Assembly (NCBI RefSeq): GCF_009766065.1
Contig: NZ_LMUE01000002.1
Location: 804,514 to 868,513, forward strand
Length of the DNA: 64,000 nucleotides
Source of the DNA: Dyella sp. S184
Lineage (GTDB): Bacteria; Pseudomonadota; Gammaproteobacteria; Xanthomonadales; Rhodanobacteraceae
Reading direction: 5' to 3'
Shown here: piece after piece, positions 53,025 to 62,650 of the stretch
Layout of the letters: each line of letters begins with the position of its first letter
Position numbering within the stretch: the first letter of the stretch is position 1
The notes under the pieces: model-generated
Seen by the model: the letters and a program-made list of their open reading frames with translations, nothing else
What the model was told of the DNA's origin: nothing
The model's database searches: none
Position numbers and translations under genes: made by a program

Positions 53025-54746
53025 ATGTCATCTCAATTGCAACCGTCGCTCGCGGGTCTGTCCGGCATGGCGCGCAGGCTGGTGTCCGAGGGCGTGCTGC
53101 CGGAGGCCGATGTACGCAAGGCCATGGCCGACAGCGGCCAGAATAAGGTCACCTTGGCAGCGTGGCTGCTGGATCACAATCTGGTCGACAGTACCCAGTT
53201 GACGCAAATCGCCTCGGCCGAGTTCGGCATGCCGATGATGGACGTGGCGGCGCTGAACAGCGCCACCCTGCCACTGGAGCTGATCAGCGAAGCGCTGATC
53301 ACGAAACACCAGGCATTGCCGCTGTTCCGCCGCGGCAAGCGGTTGTTCGTCGGCATCGCCGACCCGATGCAGTCGCACGCGCTGGACGAGATCAAGTTCC
53401 ATTCCAATTGCATGGTCGAGCCGATCCTGGTCGAACGCAGCTCCCTGCTGCGGGTGATCGAAGGCCTGCTCAACAGCATGCGCGACACCATGCCCGATAT
53501 GGGCGGGGGCGATCTGGACGGGTTGGAGCTTGAGCTCGGCGACGAAGAGGCCGAATCGACCGGCATCGACGCGAACGCCAATGACGATGCGCCGGTGGTG
53601 AAGTTCGTCAACAAGATCCTGGTCGATGCGATCCGTCGCGGCGCTTCGGACATCCACTTCGAACCGTTCGAAACCCAGTATCGAGTCCGCCTGCGCATGG
53701 ATGGCATGCTGAAGGCCGTGGCCAGCCCGCCATTGAAGCTTGGCAATCGCATCGCATCGCGCCTGAAGGTGATGGCGCAGTTGGATATCGCCGAAAAACG
53801 CGTGCCGCAGGACGGCCGTATCAAGCTCAACCTGTCCAAGACCCGCGCCATCGACTTTCGCGTGAGTTCGCTGCCGACTTTGTTCGGCGAGAAGATCGTG
53901 CTGCGTATCCTGGACGGCTCGTCGGCCAAGGTCGGCATCGAGAAACTCGGCTACGAACCTGAGCAGCAAAAGCTCTATATCGACGCGATTCACAAGCCCT
54001 ACGGCATGGTGTTGGTTACCGGTCCGACCGGCTCCGGCAAGACGGTGTCGCTGTATACCGGCCTGAACATGCTCAACACCTCCGAGCGCAATATCTCGAC
54101 GGTAGAGGACCCGGTGGAAATTCGCGTCGAAGGCATCAATCAGGTGCAGCAGAACGTGAAGCGGGGCATGACTTTCGCCAGCGCGCTGCGCTCGTTCCTG
54201 CGCCAGGATCCTGACGTGATCATGGTTGGTGAAATCCGCGACCTGGAAACCGCCGAAATCGCGATCAAAGCGGCGCAGACCGGCCACATGGTGTTGTCCA
54301 CCCTGCATACCAACGATGCCGCACAGACCATCGCGCGCCTGATGAACATGGGCATTGCACCGTACAACATCACCTCGTCGGTCACTCTGATCATCGCCCA
54401 ACGCCTGGCGCGACGCCTACACGAATGCAAGAAACCGCAGGACCTACCACCCCACGTTCTACTGGCGGCTGGCTTCAGCCAGGCCGACATCGACGCTGGG
54501 TTGACCGTTTACGAAGCCGGTGGCTGCGATGGTTGCAATGAAGGCTACAAGGGCCGTGTGGGCATTTATCAGGTGATGCCAATGCTGGAGGACATCCAGA
54601 AAATCATCCTGCAGGGTGGCAATGCGATGCAGATCTCCGAGGTGGCCCGCGCCGCCGGAGTCAACGATCTGCGCGCATCAGCGCTGCTGAAGGTAAAAAA
54701 CGGACTGACCAGTCTGACCGAAATCGATCGCGTGACCAAGGAGTGA
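53025..54746 (+). CDS. pilB: PilB, type IV pilus extension ATPase
   Basis: The 573-residue protein has an N-terminal MshEN/T2SE-N domain (about 10-150) and the secretion ATPase core with Walker A GPTGSGKT at 333-340. Aspartate and histidine boxes (VGEIRDLETAEIA; TLHTNDA) follow, then a C-terminal zinc-binding region (CKKP...CDGCNEGYKGR). It powers pilus extension by hydrolysing ATP at the inner membrane. It is followed by pilC and pilD. PilB proteins of this type are usually about 570 residues, as here. Confidence 0.97.
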   Translation: MSSQLQPSLAGLSGMARRLVSEGVLPEADVRKAMADSGQNKVTLAAWLLDHNLVDSTQLTQIASAEFGMPMMDVAALNSATLPLELISEALITKHQALPLFRRGKRLFVGIADPMQSHALDEIKFHSNCMVEPILVERSSLLRVIEGLLNSMRDTMPDMGGGDLDGLELELGDEEAESTGIDANANDDAPVVKFVNKILVDAIRRGASDIHFEPFETQYRVRLRMDGMLKAVASPPLKLGNRIASRLKVMAQLDIAEKRVPQDGRIKLNLSKTRAIDFRVSSLPTLFGEKIVLRILDGSSAKVGIEKLGYEPEQQKLYIDAIHKPYGMVLVTGPTGSGKTVSLYTGLNMLNTSERNISTVEDPVEIRVEGINQVQQNVKRGMTFASALRSFLRQDPDVIMVGEIRDLETAEIAIKAAQTGHMVLSTLHTNDAAQTIARLMNMGIAPYNITSSVTLIIAQRLARRLHECKKPQDLPPHVLLAAGFSQADIDAGLTVYEAGGCDGCNEGYKGRVGIYQVMPMLEDIQKIILQGGNAMQISEVARAAGVNDLRASALLKVKNGLTSLTEIDRVTKE

Positions 54747-54889
54747 TTGCGTGAATCCGGGACAACCGTAGCGTTGAACTTGCGTCCGCCGCCACGTTTT
54801 GGCGCGGCAGAAGTGACATAAGCTGTATAAACGACTTGTCAGCCGCCGATCTGGGCGGGTCTGGACTGAACTACCGGGGGAAGATGCGC

Positions 54890-56170
54890 ATGGCCACGGC
54901 TACCGCAAAGGCAAATACAAACGCAGAAAAGACGCGTGCGCTCGGCGCCCAACGGGCCGCAGTGAGCCAGCTGACCACATACGAGTGGGTCGCCCTGGAC
55001 AAGCGCGGCAAGCGCATGAAGGGCGACATGCCGGCGAAGAACGCGTCGCTGGTCAAGGCCGAGCTGCGCCGCCAGGGGATGAACCCGCAGACCGTGCGGG
55101 AACGTTCCAAACCGATGTTCGGCGCCACCGGCAGCACGGTCAAACCGGGCGATGTGGCGATTTTCAGCCGTCAGATCGCGACCATGATGGCCTCTGGTGT
55201 GCCGATGGTGCAGTCGTTCGACATCATCGCCGACGGTCAGAAGAACGTCCGCTTCAAGAACATCCTGCTCGATGTGAAGCAGAACATCGAGGGCGGTGCG
55301 GCGCTGCATGAGGCGCTTGCCCGTTACCCGGTGCAGTTCGACGAGCTCTACTGCAACCTGGTGCATGCCGGCGAGACATCCGGCGTACTGGATACCGTGC
55401 TGGATACTGTCGCCACTTACAAGGAACGTACGGAGGCCATCAAGAAGAAGATCAAGAAGGCCTTGTTCTACCCGATGATGGTGCTGGTGGTCGTGTTCCT
55501 GGTCATTCTGATCATGTTGCTGTTCGTGGTGCCGGTGTTCGCCAAGACCTTCCAGGATGCCGGCGCTCAGCTACCTGCACCGACTCAGATCTTGGTCGAC
55601 GCGTCCAAATTCATGCAAAGCTACTGGTTTGTGGTGGTCGGCATTATTGGCGGCAGTATCGTCGCACTGATCATTGCGAAGAAACGCTCGCTGAAATTTG
55701 CCCACTTCCTAGACCGGATGGCGCTGAAGATGCCGGTGATGGGCAACATCGTGCGCAACTCGGCGATTGCCCGCTTCGCCCGCACGCTTGGCGTCACCTT
55801 CCGCGCCGGCGTACCGCTGGTCGAAGCGCTGGACGCGGTGGCCGGCGCCACCGGCAGTGTGGTCTACGGCGACGCCGTCAAGCAGATGCGCGATGACATC
55901 GCGGTGGGTCACCAGTTGCAGCTGGCCATGAAACAGACCGGCCTGTTTCCCAACATGGTGGTGCAGATGACCGCCATCGGCGAGGAATCCGGCTCACTGG
56001 ACAATATGCTGTTCAAGGTTGCCGAGTTCTACGAGGAAGAAGTCAGCAACGCCGTCGACACCCTCTCCACCCTGCTTGAACCGATCATCATGGTGGTTCT
56101 CGGGACGATTGTTGGCGGCATTGTGGTCGCGCTGTACCTGCCGATCTTCAAGCTCGCCGGCACGTTCTAG
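54890..56170 (+). CDS. pilC: PilC, type IV pilus inner-membrane platform protein
   Basis: The ATG at 54890 has GGGGGAAG at nine bases; a second in-frame ATG six bases earlier overlaps that site and is less likely. The 426-residue protein has two copies of the T2SF domain, with membrane helices at about 195-225, 240-270 and 400-425. The GVPMVQSFDIIAD and GVPLVEALDAVAGATG segments mark the two copies. PilC couples PilB motion to pilin insertion. The 140 bases between pilB and pilC contain no obvious promoter. Confidence 0.96.
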   Translation: MATATAKANTNAEKTRALGAQRAAVSQLTTYEWVALDKRGKRMKGDMPAKNASLVKAELRRQGMNPQTVRERSKPMFGATGSTVKPGDVAIFSRQIATMMASGVPMVQSFDIIADGQKNVRFKNILLDVKQNIEGGAALHEALARYPVQFDELYCNLVHAGETSGVLDTVLDTVATYKERTEAIKKKIKKALFYPMMVLVVVFLVILIMLLFVVPVFAKTFQDAGAQLPAPTQILVDASKFMQSYWFVVVGIIGGSIVALIIAKKRSLKFAHFLDRMALKMPVMGNIVRNSAIARFARTLGVTFRAGVPLVEALDAVAGATGSVVYGDAVKQMRDDIAVGHQLQLAMKQTGLFPNMVVQMTAIGEESGSLDNMLFKVAEFYEEEVSNAVDTLSTLLEPIIMVVLGTIVGGIVVALYLPIFKLAGTF

Positions 56171-56187
56171 AACGTCTCAACACCAAG

Positions 56188-56235
56188 ACGCCGCAGCTAT
56201 TGCCGTGATCCGGTAATAATGCGGCGTTTTCTTTG
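56188..56235 (+). terminator. terminator-like hairpin after pilC
   Basis: ACGCCGCA pairs with TGCGGCGT, and inner TATT/AATA and CCG/CGG pairs extend the stem; TTTCTTTG follows. It sits between the pilC stop and the pilD start, so it would reduce pilD-coaE transcription relative to pilBC. Confidence 0.75.
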
Positions 56236-56249
56236 CACAGGACTCTGTC

Positions 56250-57107
56250 ATGCCCGACCTGCCACTGGTGATGTGGATCGCTTTTGCCGGTGTGCTTGGC
56301 TTGGTGGTGGGCAGTTTTCTCAACGTGGTGATTCTTCGGCTGCCGGAGCGCATGGCAGCTGGCTGGCGACAGGAAGCACGAGAGGTACTGGGGCTCGAAG
56401 TTAACACCGGGCCGCTGCCGCCGGGCATCGTGCGTGTACCTTCGCATTGTCCAGAGTGCAAGCATCCGCTCTCGGTGCTGGACAATATTCCGCTGTTCGG
56501 TTGGCTGCTGTTACGCGGACGCTGCCGTTACTGCAAGGTTCATATCTCGATCCAGTACCCGCTAGTGGAACTGATCAGCGGGGTACTGAGCACGGTGATC
56601 GTGTGGAAGTTCGGCCCGTCATGGGCTGCCGTGGCAGGGTTGCTATTGACCTGGACCCTCATCGCGCTGTCCGGTATCGACTTTCGCACCCAGCTGTTGC
56701 CCGACCAACTGACGTTTCCGCTGTTATGGATGGGCCTGGTGCTGGCGCTGCTGCCGATGTTCGTCACTGCGCCATCGGCCATCATCGGCGCAGCCATAGG
56801 TTATCTGAGCCTGTGGAGCGTGTACTGGCTGTTCAAGCTGCTTACTGGCAAGGAGGGCATGGGCTACGGTGATTTCAAGCTGCTCGCGGCGCTCGGCGCC
56901 TGGATGGGGCCACTGTCACTGCTGCCGATCATCCTGCTGTCCTCGCTGGTTGGTGCCCTGGTCGGCGGTAGTCTGATCGTGCTGCGCCGGCACCAACGCG
57001 AGGTTCCGATGCCGTTCGGTCCGTTCATCGCCGCTGCTGGCTGGATCTGGTTTGTCACTGGGGATGGTCTGCTGCAAGGCTACATGCACCTGACCGGCCT
57101 GCGATGA
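56250..57107 (+). CDS. pilD: PilD, prepilin peptidase and N-methyltransferase
   Basis: The 285-residue membrane protein has the zinc site of four cysteines in its second region (CPECKHP...GRCRYCKV). The two catalytic aspartates lie in GIDFRTQLLPD and GYGDFKLLAALG, as in type 4 prepilin peptidases. It cuts the leader peptides of PilA and minor pilins and methylates the new N-terminus. It is followed after 16 bases by coaE, a common gene order in gammaproteobacteria. Confidence 0.96.
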   Translation: MPDLPLVMWIAFAGVLGLVVGSFLNVVILRLPERMAAGWRQEAREVLGLEVNTGPLPPGIVRVPSHCPECKHPLSVLDNIPLFGWLLLRGRCRYCKVHISIQYPLVELISGVLSTVIVWKFGPSWAAVAGLLLTWTLIALSGIDFRTQLLPDQLTFPLLWMGLVLALLPMFVTAPSAIIGAAIGYLSLWSVYWLFKLLTGKEGMGYGDFKLLAALGAWMGPLSLLPIILLSSLVGALVGGSLIVLRRHQREVPMPFGPFIAAAGWIWFVTGDGLLQGYMHLTGLR

Positions 57108-57123
57108 CCGAACGGCCCACGAC

Positions 57124-57723
57124 ATGATCATCGCCATGACTGGCGGTGTCGCCTCCGGCAAGAGCACGGTGACACGGCGCTTCGAGGCACTCGGTGTGCA
57201 TGTGCATGATGCGGATGTCGCCGCGCGCGAAGTAATCGAGCCCGGCACACCGGGGCTGGCCGCGGTTATCGACGCATTCGGCACAGACGTGCTAGAAGCT
57301 TCCGGCTGGCTAAATCGCTCGGCGATGCGCCAACGCGTGTTTGCCGATCCCGGCGCGCGGCAGGTACTGGAAGCGATCATCCATCCTCTCGTAAGGCAAT
57401 GGCTACGCGACCGCGCCGTGGCCGATCCTGAACCCTATTGCCTGCTCGCTATTCCATTGCTGGCGGAACACATCGAGCACTATCGCTGGGTCGATCGCGT
57501 GCTGGTGGTCGACGTACCCGCGTCGGTGCAGATCGTTCGATTGATGAGACGTGACAGCATCGATGAGACATTGGCTCGGCGCATGCTGGCCCATCAGGCG
57601 AGTCGCAACGAACGGCTGGCGCTGGCTGATGACGTGATCGAAAACAGTGGCGACGAATCCCATCTCGACCAGACCGTCGCTGAACTGCATCAACGCTATC
57701 TCGCGCTGGCTTCAACCAACTAA
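57124..57723 (+). CDS. coaE: dephospho-CoA kinase
   Basis: The 199-residue protein opens with MIIAMTGGVASGKSTV, an ATP-binding P-loop, and has the HDADVAAREV substrate-binding and ANERLALAD-like lid regions (here SRNERLALADDVI). It performs the last step of coenzyme A synthesis, phosphorylation of dephospho-CoA. Length and gene order after pilD are typical of gammaproteobacteria. Confidence 0.95.
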   Translation: MIIAMTGGVASGKSTVTRRFEALGVHVHDADVAAREVIEPGTPGLAAVIDAFGTDVLEASGWLNRSAMRQRVFADPGARQVLEAIIHPLVRQWLRDRAVADPEPYCLLAIPLLAEHIEHYRWVDRVLVVDVPASVQIVRLMRRDSIDETLARRMLAHQASRNERLALADDVIENSGDESHLDQTVAELHQRYLALASTN

Positions 57724-57804
57724 TCCCTCAATCCGCAGGAGGGCATCCTATGCGCGATGCTTTTCCCGTTGAGCGGAGAAAAACATCGTGCGTAATGCGC
57801 GCTG

Positions 57805-58770
57805 CTATAACCAGAACTCGCGGATGCCGGCTATACCCTGGCCGCTGCATTCGCGCGCCTGCGCGATCTGCGATGGATCCGTGCCGCCCAGCGCATACAC
57901 CGGTAACGACGCGGCTTCGGCCAGCAACTGGAATCTGGGCCAGCCCAAAGGATGCGTTAGCGGGTGACTGGGGGTGGCGGCCACCGGCGACAGCGTGGCG
58001 AAATCCACGGCTATCTGCGAAGCCTGCGCCAGTTGCGCCGCATCGTGACAACTGGCGCCAACCAACTGTTGTAGCGGCAGCGGCCGTTCGGACAACGCGA
58101 GCAGTTGGGCGTGCCTGAGATGCACGCCGATGCCCAGGGCACGCGCGCCATCGATATCGCCATTGAGCAACAGCTGCGTGCCATGTCGCCGCGCTATCGG
58201 TAGCAGGCCGACTGCCAGTTCGCGAACGAGCTCGCGCGGCCATAGCGGCAAGCGCAGTTGCAGCATGGGTTCGCCCCGCTCGATCGCGCGACCGATCCGC
58301 TCGAACCACTGGCCCCGCTGATCAGGAGATATATCCGCCGGGGTGATCGGATAGCGTGGCGGCAACCGCAGTGCCTGCAGGATTGCGCGATCAGCCAGCG
58401 TGAGGATGGCCGGATCGACCTGGGCCGGCCGCAGCCATTGCAGTGATTGACCCTCCCGCGATTCCGGCGTGCCCTCCCATTGATCGACCAGCCACGTGTC
58501 CAACAGCAGCTCGCGATCGACGTAATGGCATGGCACCCGGATCAGCGGCTCGGCACGTTGCAGGGTGATGCCCAGTTCCTCGTGCAACTCGCGCGCCAGT
58601 GCAGGCAGCCGCTCCTCGCCGGGTTCAAGCTTGCCGCCGGGAAACTCCCACATGCCGGCCAGATGCTTGCCCACCGGTCGCTGCGCCAGCAGCACGCGCC
58701 CGTTGCCATCGCGCAAGACGCCGGCCATCACGTGCATGACCACCGGCTTCGGCGCGGTGGGCGCAGGCAT
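57805..58770 (-). CDS. Nudix hydrolase (MutT-like) fused to a ThiE/TenI-like domain
   Basis: The 321-residue protein has an N-terminal Nudix domain (about 8-135) with the Nudix box GGKLEPGE...ALARELHEELG, like 8-oxo-dGTP diphosphatase MutT. Residues 145-320 resemble thiamine-phosphate synthase or TenI (LQLRLPLW, LGIGVHLRHAQL and YALGGTDPSQIAQA). The fused form is found across gammaproteobacteria. MutT cleans oxidised guanine nucleotides; the role of the second domain is unclear. It overlaps folA by one base (TGATG). Confidence 0.9.
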   Translation of the reverse strand: MPAPTAPKPVVMHVMAGVLRDGNGRVLLAQRPVGKHLAGMWEFPGGKLEPGEERLPALARELHEELGITLQRAEPLIRVPCHYVDRELLLDTWLVDQWEGTPESREGQSLQWLRPAQVDPAILTLADRAILQALRLPPRYPITPADISPDQRGQWFERIGRAIERGEPMLQLRLPLWPRELVRELAVGLLPIARRHGTQLLLNGDIDGARALGIGVHLRHAQLLALSERPLPLQQLVGASCHDAAQLAQASQIAVDFATLSPVAATPSHPLTHPLGWPRFQLLAEAASLPVYALGGTDPSQIAQARECSGQGIAGIREFWL

Positions 58771-59258
58771 CAGTTGTTACGCAGGTATTCGACCATGTCG
58801 AAGTCGTAGGCGTGCTCGGCATCGGCCTTGTGATGCACGCGGGAGACCTCGGTCCAGTCGCTGAAATGCACGCCCGGGAAGAACGTGTCGGCCCCGTCGA
58901 TGGCTGCGCTGACCCAGGTCAGGTACATGCGTCTGGCCCGTGGCAGTGCCTCGGTGAACACCAGGCCGCCACCGATCACCATCAGGCCGGTATTGTCGGT
59001 GCGTGCTTGCGCTTCTTCCACCGAGCGTACGGTGATCTGGCCGGGAAATGGGGCCTCGTGCCGGCGCGACAGCACCAGGTTGACCCGATCTGGCAACGCG
59101 CGGCCGATCGACACGGCGGTGTTGTAGCCCATCAGCACATTCTTGCCGGTGGTCAGCTGCTTGAACCAGCGCAGGTCATCCGGCAGGTGCCACGGCAGCT
59201 GCCCCTTGCGGCCGATCGCGAAGTTTTCGTCGAGTGCGGCAATCAGCGAAATGGCCAT
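58770..59258 (-). CDS. folA: dihydrofolate reductase
   Basis: The 162-residue protein matches DHFR: IAALDENFAIGRKGQLPW at the start, Asp28 in DDLRWFKQ and VIGGGLVFTEAL near residue 103. It reduces dihydrofolate with NADPH and so supports thymidylate and purine synthesis, fitting its neighbour thyA. The NADPH-phosphate loop reads MGYNT where most enzymes have MG(R/K)xT; Tyr45 replaces the usual basic residue (Arg44 in E. coli). The remaining motifs are intact. Confidence 0.94.
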   Translation of the reverse strand: MAISLIAALDENFAIGRKGQLPWHLPDDLRWFKQLTTGKNVLMGYNTAVSIGRALPDRVNLVLSRRHEAPFPGQITVRSVEEAQARTDNTGLMVIGGGLVFTEALPRARRMYLTWVSAAIDGADTFFPGVHFSDWTEVSRVHHKADAEHAYDFDMVEYLRNN

Positions 59259-59472
59259 GTGAAGTCCTTGAAAGGCATGTTTGATGGGGTGGCCAGCGCA
59301 TCCAGGTGACGCTGTTTAATGCATCGAATCTTAGCAGGATGCGGTGTATCCGGCGGCAACTACATGACCGCCTTGCAATGGCTTGCGGACAGTCGGAATG
59401 TGCAGCAAATTTTTGCGCGGCGATGCCGCCGCACGAAAACCTCCGGCATGCGTTCGCATGTCGGAGTCAGCC

Positions 59473-60267
59473 CTATACGGCAACGTCGGCCTTGATCGCC
59501 GGATGTGGTGCATAGCCTTCGATCGCGACGTCCTCGTAGCGAAAATCAAGGATCGAATGCACGTCAGGATTGAGCCGCAGGCGCGGCAACGCCCGTGCCT
59601 CACGGGTCAGCTGCAGGCGCGCCTGTTCAACATGGTTGTTGTACAGGTGCGCATCCCCCAGCGTATGCACGAAATCGCCTACGCCCAGCCCACACACTTG
59701 CGCCACCATGTGGGTGAGCAGTGCGTAGCTGGCGATGTTGAACGGCACGCCGAGGAAGATATCGCCCGAGCGCTGGTACAGCTGGCAGCTCAGCTTGCCG
59801 TCCGCCACATAGAACTGGAACAGGCTGTGGCATGGCAGCAGCGCCATCTTCGGCAGCTCGCCGACGTTCCATGCGCTGACGATCAGACGACGCGAATCGG
59901 GATTGCGCTTGATCTCCTCGATCACCCAGCGAATCTGGTCCACCACGCCACCATCGGCGGTCGGCCACGCACGCCACTGCTGCCCGTAAACCGGGCCGAG
60001 GTCTCCGTTTGCATCCGCCCATTCGTCCCAGATCCGCACGCCGTGTTCTTTCAGGTAGGCGATGTTGGTGTCGCCGCGCAGGAACCAGATCAGCTCATGC
60101 ACGATGGACTTCAGATGCAGCTTCTTGGTGGTAACCAGCGGGAAACCTTCGGCCAGGTCGAAACGCATCTGCCAGCCGAACACGCTGCGTGTGCCGGTAC
60201 CGGTGCGATCGGCCTTTTCGCTACCGTGATCCAGAACATGACGCAGCAGGTCGAGATAGGGACGCAT
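59473..60267 (-). CDS. thyA: thymidylate synthase
   Basis: The ATG at 60267 gives exactly 264 residues, the length of classical ThyA. The catalytic cysteine is in [12 protein letters not shown], with the flanking [12 protein letters not shown] and RRLIVSAWN segments. It converts dUMP to dTMP using methylene-tetrahydrofolate. It starts two bases after the lgt stop, so the two genes share a transcript. Confidence 0.97.
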   Translation of the reverse strand: MRPYLDLLRHVLDHGSEKADRTGTGTRSVFGWQMRFDLAEGFPLVTTKKLHLKSIVHELIWFLRGDTNIAYLKEHGVRIWDEWADANGDLGPVYGQQWRAWPTADGGVVDQIRWVIEEIKRNPDSRRLIVSAWNVGELPKMALLPCHSLFQFYVADGKLSCQLYQRSGDIFLGVPFNIASYALLTHMVAQVCGLGVGDFVHTLGDAHLYNNHVEQARLQLTREARALPRLRLNPDVHSILDFRYEDVAIEGYAPHPAIKADVAV

Positions 60268-60269
60268 GC

Positions 60270-61160
60270 TCAGGCCTTCGCCGTCACCGCAGCGAGCGGC
60301 AACGTGGGTGCACGCCGCGACAAGGCAAGCAGCCACAGGCCGATCACGATCATCGGCAGTGACTGCAGCTGCCCCATCGTCACCCAACCGAACGCCAGAT
60401 AGCCCAACTGCGGATCGGGTAGCCGCACGAATTCCACCGCGACGCGGAAGCAGCCGTACATCAGCGCGAACAGGCCCGATACCAGGTAACGCGGCCGCGG
60501 CTTCATCGATACCAGCCAGATCACGACAAACATGGCGGCGCCTTCGAGGGCCATTTCATACAGTTCCGAAGGGTGACGCGTCAGGCCGCCGAACTGCTGC
60601 AATTGCGGCAACCATGCCGGATGGCTGTCGACATAGGCCACATCATCGGCGCGCGCATTCGGATAGATCATGCCCCACGCCAGGTCGGTGGGTTTGCCCC
60701 ACAGCTCGCCGTTGATGAAATTGCCCAGCCGGCCAAGACCCAGCCCGATCGGCACCAGCGGCGCCACGAAATCCACCGTATCGAAGAAATGCAGCCGATG
60801 CCGTCGCGACCACCACCAGACCGCGGCCAGCACGCCAAGCATGCCGCCGTGGAAGCTCATGCCGCCATCCCACACCTTGAACAAGGCCAGCGGTTCGGTC
60901 CAGATCCAGTGGATCCCGCCGGCGTAGTAGAACAGCATGTACCAAACGCGCCCGCCGACGATCACGCCCATCATGCCGTAGAAAAACAGGTCGCCCAGCG
61001 CATCCCGGCTGACCGGCAGGCGACCGCGGCGGCGACGGTATTCGCCCAGCACGGCGACGAAGAGGAACCCGAGCAGGTACATCAAGCCATACCAGTGCAC
61101 CTGGATGGGGCCGAGACCGAAGGCGACCGGGTTGAACTGGACGGTGAAAGGTTGCGTCAT
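60270..61160 (-). CDS. lgt: prolipoprotein diacylglyceryl transferase
   Basis: The ATG at 61160 ([10 protein letters not shown]) gives 296 residues with about seven membrane helices. The [10 protein letters not shown] segment and the signature [18 protein letters not shown] are diagnostic of Lgt. It adds diacylglycerol from phosphatidylglycerol to the lipobox cysteine of prelipoproteins, the first step of lipoprotein maturation. LemA, encoded 2 kb upstream, is a predicted client. Confidence 0.96.
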   Translation of the reverse strand: MTQPFTVQFNPVAFGLGPIQVHWYGLMYLLGFLFVAVLGEYRRRRGRLPVSRDALGDLFFYGMMGVIVGGRVWYMLFYYAGGIHWIWTEPLALFKVWDGGMSFHGGMLGVLAAVWWWSRRHRLHFFDTVDFVAPLVPIGLGLGRLGNFINGELWGKPTDLAWGMIYPNARADDVAYVDSHPAWLPQLQQFGGLTRHPSELYEMALEGAAMFVVIWLVSMKPRPRYLVSGLFALMYGCFRVAVEFVRLPDPQLGYLAFGWVTMGQLQSLPMIVIGLWLLALSRRAPTLPLAAVTAKA

Positions 61161-61271
61161 GGTTTGGAGGCGGTTGGCAAAGACCAAGTGTAGCTGTGCG
61201 GCGTCTGTCGCTGTACCACTCGCTCCGGCCAAGGAGTCGGTCGGTCCCCGGAGATGGCTGGTTTTATGGTG

Positions 61272-61778
61272 TCAGAGCAGTACCGGTCGGTCCGGCAATT
61301 CATCCGGGTTGTCCGTGCCGTCGCTGGGAAAGTGCTGCATCAGCAGCGCATGCGCGGCGACGATCCCGGCGAGACTGCCCTCGCGCCACTGCTCGCGCGC
61401 ATAACACTCACGCATGCGTGCGCAGACCGCATCCCATTCGGCTGTCGTCACCCGCGCGGCGATGCCACGGTCGGCGACGATTTCAATGCGGTGCTCAGCC
61501 ATCAGCACGTAGAACAGGACGCCGCTGTTGTGCTCGGTATCCCATACCCGCAACTGGCTGAAAACCTGCCGCGCACGGGCCGGTGCGTCGAAGCCCTCCA
61601 GTACCGCCAACGGTGCCAGCCGCGACTCGATCGCGAAACGGACTTCACCCCGATGGGTACGTTCGCCAGCAGCAATCGCCGTGGTCATCTCGTCGAGCAG
61701 CGCAGCAGGAAAGCGTCGGCGCAACTGGAACCAGTGGCCAAACAGATTGGTCAGCATTCGTTGCACGCGCCCCATCAC
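61272..61778 (-). CDS. TPM domain protein without membrane anchor
   Basis: The 168-residue protein has the TPM-fold features AIAAGERTHRGEVRFAIES and LRVWDTEHNSGVLFYVL, matching cytosolic TPM proteins encoded beside YgcG-type proteins. The start overlaps the stop of the longer TPM gene (ATGA), showing an operon with it and lemA. No catalytic function is established for these domains. Confidence 0.83.
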   Translation of the reverse strand: MMGRVQRMLTNLFGHWFQLRRRFPAALLDEMTTAIAAGERTHRGEVRFAIESRLAPLAVLEGFDAPARARQVFSQLRVWDTEHNSGVLFYVLMAEHRIEIVADRGIAARVTTAEWDAVCARMRECYAREQWREGSLAGIVAAHALLMQHFPSDGTDNPDELPDRPVLL

Positions 61779-62650
61779 CAGCTCCCCGAAGCGCCGCCGC
61801 CACCGAAACTACCGCCACCACCGCTGAAACCGCCGCCACCAAAACCGCCCCCACCACCGCCGCCGAAACCACCAAAACCGCCCCAACCACCGCCGCCGAT
61901 CGAACGCCCGGCACCACCAGGCAGCAACATCAGCACGCCGCCGATCAGTGCGCCGAGGATGCCGGCGCCCATCGAGACCAGCAGCCACAGCAGTCCACCG
62001 ATGAGCACGGCGCCCAGCGGAGCGCGCACCCACGCGCCGGCCCGGCCGAGCAGGCTGCGCAGGAACAGCGCCACGAATACGCCGATCATCAGGCTATTCT
62101 GCAATCCGGGACCGGCATGCCCCTCGCTGGGAGCGCCCTGCACTGGTGGCGGCAACGGCTCGCCGTTGATCAGCTGGGTCAGCGCGCCGACCGCGTCGCT
62201 GATGCCGCCGAAGTAGTCGTTGCTGCGGAATTTCGGCGCGATGTACTCGCGGATGATGCGCGCGTTCGCCGCGTCCGGAATCGCGCCTTCCAGGCCATAA
62301 CCCACTTCGATGCGCACGCGCCGATCATTCTTCGCGACCAGCAGCAGCACGCCATCGTCGGTTCCCTTGCGGCCGATCTTGTTCGCTTCGGCTACCGCCA
62401 GCGAATATTCTTCGATCGCCTGCGGCTCGGTACTGCCGACCATCAGCACCACCAGCTGCGCACCCTTGGCTTTCTCCAGCGCGACCAGTTGCGCATCCAG
62501 CTGGTTGACCTGGACTGCGGTCAGCGTGCCGGTGAGGTCGGTGACGTGGCGCGCCAGCTTCGGCACCGCCGTGTCCGCATGCAGGAGTGCCGGCGACAGC
62601 AACGCCATCGCCAGCATCAGCAGCAGGCGCGGAAAGCGCCGAAGCATCAT
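61775..62650 (-). CDS. YgcG-like TPM domain protein with glycine-rich tail
   Basis: The 291-residue protein has a signal peptide (about 1-26), a TPM domain (about 35-150: VTDLTGTLTAVQVNQLDAQL, then DGVLLLVAKNDRRVRIEVGYGLEG), a membrane region (about 190-240), and a tail of G/GG-F repeats ending SGSW. The same layout is seen in YgcG-like proteins that go with LemA. It is coupled to lemA by one-base overlap (TGATG) and to the following TPM gene by ATGA. The function is thought to be membrane-linked but is not settled. Confidence 0.87.
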   Translation of the reverse strand: MMLRRFPRLLLMLAMALLSPALLHADTAVPKLARHVTDLTGTLTAVQVNQLDAQLVALEKAKGAQLVVLMVGSTEPQAIEEYSLAVAEANKIGRKGTDDGVLLLVAKNDRRVRIEVGYGLEGAIPDAANARIIREYIAPKFRSNDYFGGISDAVGALTQLINGEPLPPPVQGAPSEGHAGPGLQNSLMIGVFVALFLRSLLGRAGAWVRAPLGAVLIGGLLWLLVSMGAGILGALIGGVLMLLPGGAGRSIGGGGWGGFGGFGGGGGGGFGGGGFSGGGGSFGGGGASGSW

